A stretch of 15,003 nt of DNA from Prevotellaceae bacterium (lineage in GTDB: Bacteria; Bacteroidota; Bacteroidia; Bacteroidales; UBA932). Below, in pieces: positions 5,531-13,791 of the stretch (position 1 is the stretch's first letter; each line of letters starts with the position of its first letter). Below the pieces are notes generated by a model, which ran no database searches, was not told the DNA's origin, and saw only the letters and a program-made list of their open reading frames with translations. The stretch covers positions 1 to 15,003 of the forward strand of contig JAIRMD010000202.1 of the NCBI GenBank assembly GCA_031258915.1, written 5' to 3'. Position numbers and translations under genes: made by a program.

Positions 5531-8401
5531 AAAAATTGCTTTTATCCCAATATTGAACACCCGGTAGGGTTGAAAAACTGTCATATTCGCCGTTTCGGGG
5601 TCAATGTATTTTGTACGGATACGGTCGAACGAGAAGAGGTTTTGCACGTTGAAGGCGATGCGGATTTTCTCCGCCGCTATCCGGCGCGAAACTTTTTCGG
5701 GCAGGCTATAGGCCACCTCCACGTTGCGCAGCTTCAGGTAAGCCGTATTCATAATGAAGAAATCGTTAGGCTGATGGCTGGCGGAAGTGGTGGTGGAGAG
5801 GGCCGGAAAATCCGCGTTGTGGTTATCGGGCGTCCACGCATTGGTGTGTATATCGGTAAAATATCCGTCGGTATAGTAAGCCTCGTTGACCCCCAAGCCG
5901 TCGATGTACGCCGACGAGCGGGCGGTACCCTGCAAAAGCGCGCTAAGCTCAAAGCGCTTGTACTCAAAGCCCAGATTTACGCCGTAGTAAATTTCGGGAG
6001 TAGGGCTGTAGCCAATCGGGGCGTAATCTTTTTCATCTATTTTGGTGTCGCCGCTGATGTCCTGATACAGGAAGTCGCCCAGGCGCGGCGCGACGCCAAA
6101 GTTGTACATTTCGGTTGCTTTTTGCAGCTCTTCGGGGGTGTTGATGTAGCCGTTTCCGTTGCTGTAGTCAACCAAATACCCCCACGCTTGTCCTGCGGAG
6201 AATCCTTCGGTACGGGATTGATATTTGTAGCCTTCGCCGAGCGGCACTTCGCTGATGCTAATCACCTTGTTTTTGTTGTAGGCCAGCGCTGCGCCGGCAA
6301 ACACCGAAAAGTCATTGCTGAGCTGCTTTTGGTACATGAGCGAGGCTTCGAAGCCGTGGTTTTCCATTTCTCCCTCGTTGAGCTTGGGGTAGCTGGGAAC
6401 ACCCGCATAGCTGGGCATAAAAATATCGCTGTTTATCAGCATATTGTTGGTATGCGCCCGGTAGTAGTCGAGGTGAATCGTAAAGTCCTTTACCACGCCC
6501 ACATCAACGCCGTAGCTCTGCTTTGCGATTTTTTCGGCCGTCACCGAGGGATTTCCTATTGCGCTCTCCGTACCGTTGGCGGAGTATTCGTTGAGGTACA
6601 TAAAGCGGGAGTCGCCAAGCTGGTCGTTGGCGTTTATGCCGTATGACACGCGGAGCTTGAGGTGGGTAAAGATATCATTTTCCTTAAGAAATTCTTCCTC
6701 CGAGGCAATCCATGCCGCCGACACGGCGGGCGTTGCCACGTAGCGGTAGCTGCGGGCAAACTGTTCGGAGCCGGTATAGCCCAGGTCGCCTTTCAGGAAG
6801 TAGCGGTTTTTGTAGCCGTAGGTGGCTGTAGCGCCCGTATTCAGGCGCTTGTAGGGTAAGATATCGGCGCCGGTCTCTGTGTAGCCGTCCTTCGCCATCT
6901 TACTCTGGGGTATTTCTTTGTCATGCGACATGGACGTGATGTAGGCCATAGCGCTAACGCTGTGGTCGCCGAATGTGCGGCTGTAGCTCAGCTGGGTCGA
7001 CAGGTTCAGGACATACGTAAACTGCGAATACTTACCGTATTGCAGTACGTCGTCGGTTTTTCTATCGTCTTCGGTCTGTATAAACCGAAGCGCCCCGCTG
7101 TAGCCCTGCGAAAAGTCGCGTACGTAGCTTTTGAAAGTTTGTACGGTGGCTGTCGAGCTGTTGGCGTAGGTTTGGTAGGCCATCAGCCCCGAAAGCGACA
7201 GGCCTTTGGTGAGGAACCCCATGTCTAAGGTCAGCCCCGACTGCGCCATAATGGTTGTTTGCAGTAGCTTAACGTACCCTGCACGGTTCAGGATGCCGTA
7301 AATGGGTCTGCCCACCGCCTCTATCGTCGCCACCTGGTTGCTGCTCTCTAATAGCGTTCTTCCGTTTGAGGCGTACAGGGGCTCGTTGCCGGTCAGCGGG
7401 CCGTACATCGTTGGCGGAAGGTTGAAGACCTGGGTATAAGCGTAGGCATTGGTAACGTCGGCCGGGTTTTTTTGCAGGTTTATATTCCCGCTCAGGCGCA
7501 GGAACCCCGATAAGAAGCTGTTGAGCTTCAGGTCGATGTTGGAGCGGAAGTTAACGCTGTTGACCGAAGGCGTTGGGTCGAATTTATCAATAGGCGTTAC
7601 GTTGAAGGGCGAAGACTGGTGGAGGTAGCTCAGGTTGGAGAAGTACCTTATGTTTTCGTTTCCGCCCGAAATGTTCAGCCCGGCGCGCTGCATTTGCGGC
7701 AGGTCGTTTATGAGCATCGAATACCAGTCGTTGTTCGGGTAAAGCGGATTGTTTCCCTGCTCAAATCCTGCCGCATCGCTTTGGCTGAATAGCGGGGCAG
7801 CAAGCCTGTCGTTGGAGGCTGCCTGATTACGTAGCTTTACGTATTGCGACGAGGTAATAAGCTGCGGATGATGTACATTCTGCTGAAGCGACTGGTCGAA
7901 GTAGCCCTCTATTTTTGCTTTTCCGTTAAAGCCGCGCTTGGTGGTAATAATAATTGCGCCTCCTGCGCCCTGCATACCGTAAATAGCCGTTGATGAGCCG
8001 TCTTTGAGGATGGAAATGTTCTCGATTTCGTGGGCGGTAAGGTAATCCCAGTTTTCGGTAGGGCAAATCACGCCGTCGATAATCACCAGAGGGGCGGTAC
8101 CGTTAACGGTTGAGATGCCGCGAATAAATTTGCTTACGGATGAGTTGGTCAGCTCGCCCGTGGTTTCGATGGTGGTAAGGCCGTTGAGCCGCCCTGCGAG
8201 CGACAGCCCCAGGTCGGCTGTGGGCGTTTTTTCGAGCGTTGCGCCCGATACCGTTTCTACGGCGCCGGTGACGGCCGCGGCCGGCATGGCGTAGTATCCC
8301 ATGCTGACTTTTTGCTCGGGCAACGAATCGTTTTGCGCTTGAATTGCCGTCCCGACAAGCAAGCAGCAAGCATTCAACATATAGTATTTAATATACCGCA
8401 T
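5528..8401 (-). CDS. SusC-like TonB-dependent outer-membrane transporter SusC-B, without N-terminal regulatory-like domain
   Basis: A 957-residue SusC/RagA-family beta-barrel transporter that imports substrate across the outer membrane using TonB energy. Residues 1 to about 22 are a signal peptide (cleavage near AIQA/Q). The mature protein then goes almost directly into MGYYAMP (34-40), probably in TonB-box position, and into the plug (about 41-160), which contains GRLNGL (70-75), LVIIDGV (105-111) and ILKDGSSTAIYG (131-142). The barrel follows and ends in Phe, as usual for outer-membrane barrels. Most SusC proteins have a carboxypeptidase-regulatory-like domain of about 80 residues before the TonB box; here it is absent. 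The usual plug motif YGxRGANG reads YGMQGAGG. The gene starts 43 nt after SusD-A and ends 55 nt before the SusD-B start chosen here, so it pairs with SusD-B. Substrate unknown. Confidence 0.95.
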   Translation of the reverse strand: MRYIKYYMLNACCLLVGTAIQAQNDSLPEQKVSMGYYAMPAAAVTGAVETVSGATLEKTPTADLGLSLAGRLNGLTTIETTGELTNSSVSKFIRGISTVNGTAPLVIIDGVICPTENWDYLTAHEIENISILKDGSSTAIYGMQGAGGAIIITTKRGFNGKAKIEGYFDQSLQQNVHHPQLITSSQYVKLRNQAASNDRLAAPLFSQSDAAGFEQGNNPLYPNNDWYSMLINDLPQMQRAGLNISGGNENIRYFSNLSYLHQSSPFNVTPIDKFDPTPSVNSVNFRSNIDLKLNSFLSGFLRLSGNINLQKNPADVTNAYAYTQVFNLPPTMYGPLTGNEPLYASNGRTLLESSNQVATIEAVGRPIYGILNRAGYVKLLQTTIMAQSGLTLDMGFLTKGLSLSGLMAYQTYANSSTATVQTFKSYVRDFSQGYSGALRFIQTEDDRKTDDVLQYGKYSQFTYVLNLSTQLSYSRTFGDHSVSAMAYITSMSHDKEIPQSKMAKDGYTETGADILPYKRLNTGATATYGYKNRYFLKGDLGYTGSEQFARSYRYVATPAVSAAWIASEEEFLKENDIFTHLKLRVSYGINANDQLGDSRFMYLNEYSANGTESAIGNPSVTAEKIAKQSYGVDVGVVKDFTIHLDYYRAHTNNMLINSDIFMPSYAGVPSYPKLNEGEMENHGFEASLMYQKQLSNDFSVFAGAALAYNKNKVISISEVPLGEGYKYQSRTEGFSAGQAWGYLVDYSNGNGYINTPEELQKATEMYNFGVAPRLGDFLYQDISGDTKIDEKDYAPIGYSPTPEIYYGVNLGFEYKRFELSALLQGTARSSAYIDGLGVNEAYYTDGYFTDIHTNAWTPDNHNADFPALSTTTSASHQPNDFFIMNTAYLKLRNVEVAYSLPEKVSRRIAAEKIRIAFNVQNLFSFDRIRTKYIDPETANMTVFQPYRVFNIGIKAIF

Positions 8402-8410
8402 AATCTTAAA

Positions 8411-8438
8411 CTATTAACTGTTCACTTTTCACTATTCA
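8411..8438 (-). repeat. Heptamer array in the SusD-A / SusC-B junction
   Basis: Four imperfect units on the plus strand: CTATTAA, CTGTTCA, CTTTTCA, CTATTCA. They occupy 28 of the 43 intergenic bases. On the coding strand this reads as a run of (T/A)AGTGAA-like units leading to the SusC-B start. Confidence 0.85.
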
Positions 8439-8444
8439 CTAATT

Positions 8445-10436
8445 TCACCATCCCGGGTTTTGCCATTTCACGCCCGTCAGCGGCTCCATGCGCGACACTT
8501 CGGCGAGCGGGAGGGGGAGGAGCAAGTCGCGGTTTGCCCAGCCGCCGCGCTCTCCTTCCCCGATGTTTTTGCGCTCATAAGAAAAAGAGGCATCGGCGTG
8601 CTTGGTTATCCACATGGCCGTGAGGTATTTTTGGTATTTACCCAAATCCCCGGTCGGCGTGCACCAGCGGCGCAGGTCGTAGTAGCGGTTTTCCTCAAAG
8701 GCAAACTCCACGCGGCGCTCGTTGCGGATGCGCAGGCGGAGCAGGTTTGGGTCTGCTTCCGTTACGCTCGGCATACCCACGCGCGCGCGCACTTCGTTGA
8801 GCGCCGCCAGCGCTTCGGCTGTGTGGCCTGCTTCGTTAGCCGTTTCGGCCAGGTTGAGCAGCAGCTCCGCGAAGCGGTAGTGCTTGTAAAGCGGCGTTGG
8901 AGGGTTGCCCTGTGACGACATGCCGGGCGTAATGGTTTTACGGTATAAGTAGCCGGTTTTGGTTTTCCCGCGGTCTGCCGGGTTGGTGCTGATGGCGAAC
9001 AGCCCGTTGGCTACTCCATCCGCAGCCGTGTCGCCGACATAGATATCAACCGACACGCGCGGGGGGTTGGCGCCCGGGTAGTCGATGACGTCGCCGTTTA
9101 CCAGCATGGTAGCGCGCATGCGCGGGTCGCGGTTGGCGTAGGGATCGCTGCCCGCCGCTTCCTTATAGCCATCCACCTTATACCCGGCAGCTGTTGCGTC
9201 CGGATTAAAGTTGGGCTGCAAATGCCTTTCGTCAAGATATGGCTGCTCCAAATCCAGCAATGGGTATGCCTTCGTTCCGTCTGCAGAGAGATACTCAAAG
9301 GCATCCACCAGCTCCTGGGTAGGCGTAGTTCCTATGTAGGCGGTGCCGGGCAGCGCCGTGCCTACATAGTTGACGTGCCATAGCAGCGACGTCCAGGGGC
9401 TTGTGGCGATGGTGGAAGCCGTTTGGTAAATGGTTTCCCTGTCGCGCGGGGCGGCGCTGTAGTCGGCCGGTTTGCACATCATTTCGTGAAAGGCGGCCGC
9501 GCCGCCTGTGCCGAATATGGCAGGCTGTGTGCACGTTTGGTAGAGCTCATAGCCGTTGCTTCTCAGCGACTCTACGGCTGTTTTGCTCGCTATGTAGGCT
9601 TCCTCCCAGCGTGCGCCGCTTGCGTCGTTCAGCGGGCTTGCCGCAAAGAGTATTGCCGTAGCCTTTAGCGTGTGCGCCAGGGCTTTGGTTACCCTAAACG
9701 CTTCTCCCGAAGCTTTCCACTGGTGACCGTCATGGGTCGTCCCGCCTGAGGAAATACGCCAGGGTAGCTCCTCCGTATCAATGGCCGCGTCGCAGTCGGC
9801 GACAATAAAATTCACCACCTCCTGTACGGGGTTACGCACCAGCCCGGAGAAGTCGAAATCCAGCGGCAGCACCCGGTCAATAATCGGCACGGGGCCAAAG
9901 AGCTTTACCAGGTCGGTGTAGAAGTAGGCGCGCAGGACACGGGCTTCGGCAAGGAGGCGGTGTTTCGACGCCTCGCTGTTGAAAGCCATTTTATCGACGT
10001 TCTCTATAAACTGGTTGCACAGGCGGATGGAGGTATAAAAATCCGCCCAGTAATTTTTTTGGGTTATTCCGTTACCGCTCTGTCCGTTTGCTACCATGTG
10101 CCATTCTGCCGTGTTCGCGGCATGATATACCCAGTAGGTGGGAAGCGCGTTGAATTCGCCGTTGGCTTCCCAACCGTCGTCGGTAATAGCCGTAAACAGG
10201 GGCGTAAATTCAACATAGTTGAACCCCTTTTCCGGCAGGCCGGCGTAGATAGTTGCCAGCAAGGCCTCTACCTTCACCGGGTCGCTGTAAACCTCTTCCA
10301 TGGTCAGGTTTCCGTCGGGGGCAACGTCGAGCACGTCCATACAACCCACAAGGGAAATGCAAAATGCAAAATGTAAAATGCAAAATGCAGAATGCAAAAT
10401 GTGGGATTTAAGTCGTGATAACATTCTATTTTTCAT
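8445..10436 (-). CDS. SusD-like surface lipoprotein SusD-A
   Basis: A SusD/RagB-family lipoprotein, 663 residues from the ATG at 10436, partner of SusC-A encoded upstream. I chose 10436 because it gives the MKN leader shared with SusD-B and the M64 gene; in-frame ATGs at 10454 and 10460 would add 6 or 8 residues. The signal peptide contains ILHSAFCILHFAFC and ends LVGC, with lipidated Cys32. Family features are SIRLCNQFIENVDKM (about 136-150), a TPR-like helical region around ARVLRAYFYTDLVKLFGPVP, KTGYLYRK (about 493-500), the C-terminal signature NERRVEFAFEE...YYDLRRW (about 572-591), and the family's usual ending QNPGW. Its length is near the upper end for the family. The signal-peptide DNA is a 6-unit heptamer array. 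Family call is firm; ligand unknown. Confidence 0.95.
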   Translation of the reverse strand: MKNRMLSRLKSHILHSAFCILHFAFCISLVGCMDVLDVAPDGNLTMEEVYSDPVKVEALLATIYAGLPEKGFNYVEFTPLFTAITDDGWEANGEFNALPTYWVYHAANTAEWHMVANGQSGNGITQKNYWADFYTSIRLCNQFIENVDKMAFNSEASKHRLLAEARVLRAYFYTDLVKLFGPVPIIDRVLPLDFDFSGLVRNPVQEVVNFIVADCDAAIDTEELPWRISSGGTTHDGHQWKASGEAFRVTKALAHTLKATAILFAASPLNDASGARWEEAYIASKTAVESLRSNGYELYQTCTQPAIFGTGGAAAFHEMMCKPADYSAAPRDRETIYQTASTIATSPWTSLLWHVNYVGTALPGTAYIGTTPTQELVDAFEYLSADGTKAYPLLDLEQPYLDERHLQPNFNPDATAAGYKVDGYKEAAGSDPYANRDPRMRATMLVNGDVIDYPGANPPRVSVDIYVGDTAADGVANGLFAISTNPADRGKTKTGYLYRKTITPGMSSQGNPPTPLYKHYRFAELLLNLAETANEAGHTAEALAALNEVRARVGMPSVTEADPNLLRLRIRNERRVEFAFEENRYYDLRRWCTPTGDLGKYQKYLTAMWITKHADASFSYERKNIGEGERGGWANRDLLLPLPLAEVSRMEPLTGVKWQNPGW
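10358..10399 (-). repeat. Six-unit heptamer array in SusD-A signal-peptide coding region
   Basis: Six units on the plus strand: TGCAAAA four times, with one TGTAAAA and one TGCAGAA variant, then a degenerate seventh. Because three units equal 21 nt, the encoded peptide repeats every seven residues (ILHSAFC, ILHFAFC). This is the longest array in the window and lies inside the hydrophobic core of the signal peptide. Confidence 0.93.
10413..10436 (-). promoter_or_regulatory. Shared 24-nt start-codon leader (SusD-A copy)
   Basis: Encodes MKNRMLSR and matches the M64 copy at 22 of 24 positions. It is the first of the three copies in transcription order. A role beyond coding is inference. Confidence 0.45.
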
Positions 10437-10472
10437 TGATTTGTTGTTTTTCATTATCATTCATATTTTTTC

Positions 10473-10500
10473 TTGCGGTTACGATTATTGCGGTTACGAT
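10473..10500. repeat. 13-nt direct repeat in the SusC-A / SusD-A gap
   Basis: TTGCGGTTACGAT occurs at 10473-10485 and again at 10488-10500, a spacing of 15 nt. It lies in the 115-nt gap between the SusC-A stop and the SusD-A start, the longest gap inside the operon. It could be a slippage product or a tandem binding site. Confidence 0.8.
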
Positions 10501-10509
10501 AGCAATAAT
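10484..10509. other. Perfect 8-bp inverted repeat (possible stem-loop) between SusC-A and SusD-A
   Basis: ATTATTGC (10484-10491) and GCAATAAT (10502-10509) are perfect complements with a 10-nt loop that contains most of the second direct-repeat copy. The stem is AT-rich and not followed by a T-run on the coding strand, so it is not a terminator. An mRNA-processing or stability element separating the transporter from the lipoprotein is possible but unproven. Confidence 0.5.
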
Positions 10510-10551
10510 TTCGTTGCAGTCGGCAAGCATTGAATCGAATATTCTGCATTC

Positions 10552-13500
10552 CTAAAAGGTAACGTTTACGCCAACGTTCACCATTTTGGCCAGCGGGAAC
10601 CTTGAGGCGTCTTCTTGCTCGGGGTCCATGTATTTTGCCGTCATTTTGGTAAACGTCAGCAGGTTGTTGCCGTTGACGTATATGCGCGCGCTGCCTATGC
10701 CCACTTTTTGTACCCATTGCGCCGGCAAGGTGTAGCCTATTTCCGCCGTTTTGAGGCGCAGGAAGGAGCGGTCGAGCATGAAAAACGAGTTGGGCTGATA
10801 GCTTGACCCCACGTTGTTTGGCGACAGGGCGGGGTATTCAATCTTTTCGCCATTGTCCCAGCGTTCCTGCGTCCATGCGTGCTGCACCACGTCTTCGTTG
10901 TAGCGGAATCCCGCGGCGGCCATAGAGACGTGCGCGATCCCCGAAAAGAGGAAAGAGCAGTCGAGATTTTTCCAGCTGATGGCGACAGAAAAGCCGTAGC
11001 CGATTTCGGGGATGTTCGAATAGCCTATCGGCGCTTGGTCTTTGGTGTTAATTTTGTCGTCATCGGTTAAATTCTTATATAGGAAGTCGCCAAGGCGCGG
11101 TGCTTCGCCTACATCGTAGGCGCCGGTGGCGTAATCCAGCTCCTCCTGCGTGGTAATGTAGCCGCTGCCGTTGCTGTAGTCTATCACGTAGCCAAAGGGT
11201 TGGCCCAGCGCATAGCCGGTGGTGCGGTAGCGGTAGGCGAAGTCTTCGCCCAGCTGGGCCTCGTCGTTGAAGGTTACCTTGTTGCGGTTAAAGGCGTAGT
11301 TGGCGCGAGCGTTGACCGAAAAATCTTTGCTGAATATCTTCTGGTAGGTAAGCTCCAGCTCGTAGCCCCGGTTTTCCATGGTGCCCATGTTCACCTTTGG
11401 CAGGTAAGCTGCCGGAACGCCCTGCAGGTCGGGTATGGCGCCGCGGGAGATAAGAATATCGCTGCGATTTTCAAAGAACACGTCCACCGTGAGCGAAAGC
11501 GCCGAGAAGAGCTGCAGGTCTAAGCCGTAGTTTTGTTTTTTGGCCACCTCCCACCTCAGCTCTTCGTTGCCGACCAGCTGCTGGCTGATGGTGGTTTCGC
11601 GCCCGAGCGACGGCGTGTAAATGGGGTCGCCCTGGTAGATTTTGCCGATGTAAAGGAAGCGGTCGTCGCCCAGCTTGTCGTTGCCCACCTCGCCGTAGGA
11701 GGCGCGCAGCTTCAGGTTGGTAAGCGTACGGTTGCCCTTCAGGAAAGCTTCGTTGCTCGCCACCCAGCCGGCGGAGAACGCCGGGAAGAAGCCAAAGCGG
11801 TTGCCGGGGGCAAACTGCTCGGAGCCGTTGTAGCCCAAGTTGACCTCCGCGAGGTAGCGCGAATCGTAGCCGTAGGTAAAGCGGCTCGCTACGCCGAGAA
11901 TGTTGTAGGGCAAAGCGCCGCCGTTTTCGTCCCAGCTGTCGCGCTGCACCAGCGCCATGCCGGTTACGGCGTGCGAGCCGAAGGTGCGGTCGTAGTTGAG
12001 CGAAAATTGCATGTTGGTATAGTACTTAGCGTGGGATTCTTTGCGGAGCTTAAGCGGGGTGAGCGAGGGGAGAAATTCGAGGTGGTAGTGGGAGGTTTCG
12101 CTTGCTTCGCGCCCTCTGATGGTTTGAACCCAGGCGGTGGGTTCAGTCGCCCCCTCCTGCTTTTCGTAGCCTTCGGAGTCGTAGGATATCATGGCTTTTG
12201 CGCTCAGGCCTTTGGTAATAAAGGGCAGCGCCCAGTCCACGCTGAGGGAAGAGTTCAGCACCGCATTCGTGCGCTCCTCATAGCCAAATCCGTTGAGGTC
12301 GCCCCAGGCGCTTCGCTTGCTTGGGGTCTGCATCAGCGGCAGGCCGGCGGGGATAGGCGTTCCGTCGCTATCGGTAAAGCCTTCGACGGTAAGCGGCCCA
12401 GCCTCCCCGGGGTCGCCGTCGAGGATAAAGCCAAGCACTTCTCCGGTCAGGTCATCTACGTTGGCAAAGCCTACCTGTGCGAGGTTGGGCGAGTTGGCTT
12501 TTTGCAGGTAGGAGGCCAGGTTGAGCGATATTTTCAGGTTTTTTGCCGCGTTGAAGTCTAAGTTGCCGCGAAAGTTGTAGCGGTTCATCTTAAAGGCCGG
12601 GTCGAAGCCGTACTGCTTGTTTTCCTCCGTTTTGAAGTTGCTGCCCTGCCCAATGTAGCCGGCGTTGACAAAGTATTTAACCTTGTCCGTGCCGCCGCTC
12701 ATGTTGGCGTTCAGGCGGGTTTGCGGGGCTATGGGTGTGTAGTATTCTGCAGCAAGGTTGCGGTCGGGGTGGAACACCGGGTCGCTCCCGTCGCGGTACT
12801 TCTCAATATCGTAGGCGGTGTAGGGCAAATCCTGACCGCTGTTTCGCGCCGCCTCGTTTTTCAGCTCGGCGTAGGTGTAGGAGTGCACGTGCGGCGGCAT
12901 GATGGTAAGCTGCTGTACGCTGTAGTCGGCCGAAATGCTAAGCTCCATTTTGCCGGTTTGCCCGCGCCGCGTGGTAATAAGGATCACGCCGTTGGCGCCC
13001 CGCACGCCGAACACGGCGGTGGCCGAGGCGTCTTTCAGGATGGAGAGGGAGGCTATTTCGTTGGGGTCGAGCGTGGCGAGGAGGTTGGCGTCGCGCGGCA
13101 CGCCGTCGATCATGATGAGGGGCGTGGCGCCGTTGGTCGTCCCTACGCCGCGCAGGTAAAGGTTTACGGCATCCTGCGCGCCGGGCTGCCCGGTGGTCTG
13201 CATGGCCGTGAGGCCGGGCAGCCGCCCCGCCAGCGAGGCCGACAGGTTGGCCGCAGGGCTTTGCTTCAGCTCTTTGGTTTGGATGGTTGCTATGGACGCC
13301 GTTACCGACACCTTCTTCTGCTGACCGTAGGCCACCACCACCACGTCCTCCAGCTCGGTGGCGGTTTCCTGTAGCGTAACCCGCACGCCGTCTACGGCGG
13401 ATACCTCCTGCGTAACGTGGCCTAAGTAGGAAATTTGCAGCGTAGCGCCCGGGGCAACGGTTATCGAAAATCGTCCGTTGGCGCCGACAACCGTACCGTT

Positions 13501-13704
13501 CGTGCTGCCCTTTTCCGCCACCGTTGCGCCAATAAGACCTTCGCCCTCCGAATCGAGCACCACGCCGGTAATGGTTTGCTTCGCCGGGAGCGTATTTTGT
13601 CCCCGCAGGACAGGCAACAACAGCAGGCAGCACAGCAAGAGCATAACCGCTTTCAGCGTCCGGAAATCGCGGCGGATGCCTTTCCGATGTTCTTGGGTTT
13701 TCAT
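10552..13704 (-). CDS. SusC-like TonB-dependent outer-membrane transporter SusC-A
   Basis: A 1050-residue SusC/RagA-family transporter of normal length and domain order, predicted to form the outer-membrane barrel for the SusD-A lid. Residues 1 to about 35 are a signal peptide with a long Leu/Cys hydrophobic run and likely cleavage at LRG/Q. A carboxypeptidase-regulatory-like domain follows (about 44-112: ITGVVLDSEGEGLIGATV ... ISYLGH). The TonB box is EDVVVVAYG (119-127). The plug (about 128-235) has GRLPGL, LRGVGTTNGATPLIMIDGVP, ILKDASATAVFGVRGANGV and the closing ITTRRG. The barrel runs to a terminal Phe. There is no STN domain, so control by an anti-sigma factor through this protein is not expected. 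It is the first gene after the hairpin-bearing gap and so probably the first gene of the operon. Substrate unknown. Confidence 0.97.
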   Translation of the reverse strand: MKTQEHRKGIRRDFRTLKAVMLLLCCLLLLPVLRGQNTLPAKQTITGVVLDSEGEGLIGATVAEKGSTNGTVVGANGRFSITVAPGATLQISYLGHVTQEVSAVDGVRVTLQETATELEDVVVVAYGQQKKVSVTASIATIQTKELKQSPAANLSASLAGRLPGLTAMQTTGQPGAQDAVNLYLRGVGTTNGATPLIMIDGVPRDANLLATLDPNEIASLSILKDASATAVFGVRGANGVILITTRRGQTGKMELSISADYSVQQLTIMPPHVHSYTYAELKNEAARNSGQDLPYTAYDIEKYRDGSDPVFHPDRNLAAEYYTPIAPQTRLNANMSGGTDKVKYFVNAGYIGQGSNFKTEENKQYGFDPAFKMNRYNFRGNLDFNAAKNLKISLNLASYLQKANSPNLAQVGFANVDDLTGEVLGFILDGDPGEAGPLTVEGFTDSDGTPIPAGLPLMQTPSKRSAWGDLNGFGYEERTNAVLNSSLSVDWALPFITKGLSAKAMISYDSEGYEKQEGATEPTAWVQTIRGREASETSHYHLEFLPSLTPLKLRKESHAKYYTNMQFSLNYDRTFGSHAVTGMALVQRDSWDENGGALPYNILGVASRFTYGYDSRYLAEVNLGYNGSEQFAPGNRFGFFPAFSAGWVASNEAFLKGNRTLTNLKLRASYGEVGNDKLGDDRFLYIGKIYQGDPIYTPSLGRETTISQQLVGNEELRWEVAKKQNYGLDLQLFSALSLTVDVFFENRSDILISRGAIPDLQGVPAAYLPKVNMGTMENRGYELELTYQKIFSKDFSVNARANYAFNRNKVTFNDEAQLGEDFAYRYRTTGYALGQPFGYVIDYSNGSGYITTQEELDYATGAYDVGEAPRLGDFLYKNLTDDDKINTKDQAPIGYSNIPEIGYGFSVAISWKNLDCSFLFSGIAHVSMAAAGFRYNEDVVQHAWTQERWDNGEKIEYPALSPNNVGSSYQPNSFFMLDRSFLRLKTAEIGYTLPAQWVQKVGIGSARIYVNGNNLLTFTKMTAKYMDPEQEDASRFPLAKMVNVGVNVTF

Positions 13705-13733
13705 GTATTACTTTGTTTATAGTTGGTATTTGG

Positions 13734-13790
13734 AAAAAACAAAGAGCAAAGACCTCTCAGACTTTATCCTCATGTATCTTTGCTCTTTGT
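13734..13790 (-). terminator. Hairpin with T-run between the BspA-like gene and SusC-A
   Basis: Perfect 14-bp inverted repeat ACAAAGAGCAAAGA (13739-13752) and TCTTTGCTCTTTGT (13777-13790), with a 24-nt loop. In the minus-strand transcript the second arm runs into a series of T residues (13739-13734), as in an intrinsic terminator. The long loop and AT-rich stem make it a weaker one. It could end the BspA-like transcript or act as an attenuator in front of SusC-A. I could not identify a convincing Bacteroidota promoter (TTTG / TAnnTTTG) between it and the SusC-A start. Confidence 0.6.
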
Positions 13791-13791
13791 C

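Noticed and set aside
5570..6646. Plus-strand open frame of 358 codons
   Set aside because: It lies wholly inside SusC-B, whose barrel sequence is clear; no recognisable motif and typical shadow composition.
10358..10399. Heptamer arrays as a CRISPR array or origin iterons
   Set aside because: Units are 7 nt, adjacent without spacers, and lie within coding sequence; no cas or replication gene is present.
11533..12561. Plus-strand open frame of 342 codons
   Set aside because: Antisense to the SusC-A barrel; no protein family features and no plausible operon context.
13776..13783. TATCTTTG on the plus strand, matching the Bacteroidota -7 promoter consensus TAnnTTTG
   Set aside because: No TTG-type -33 element at the right distance and no plus-strand gene to serve; the bases belong to the hairpin arm.
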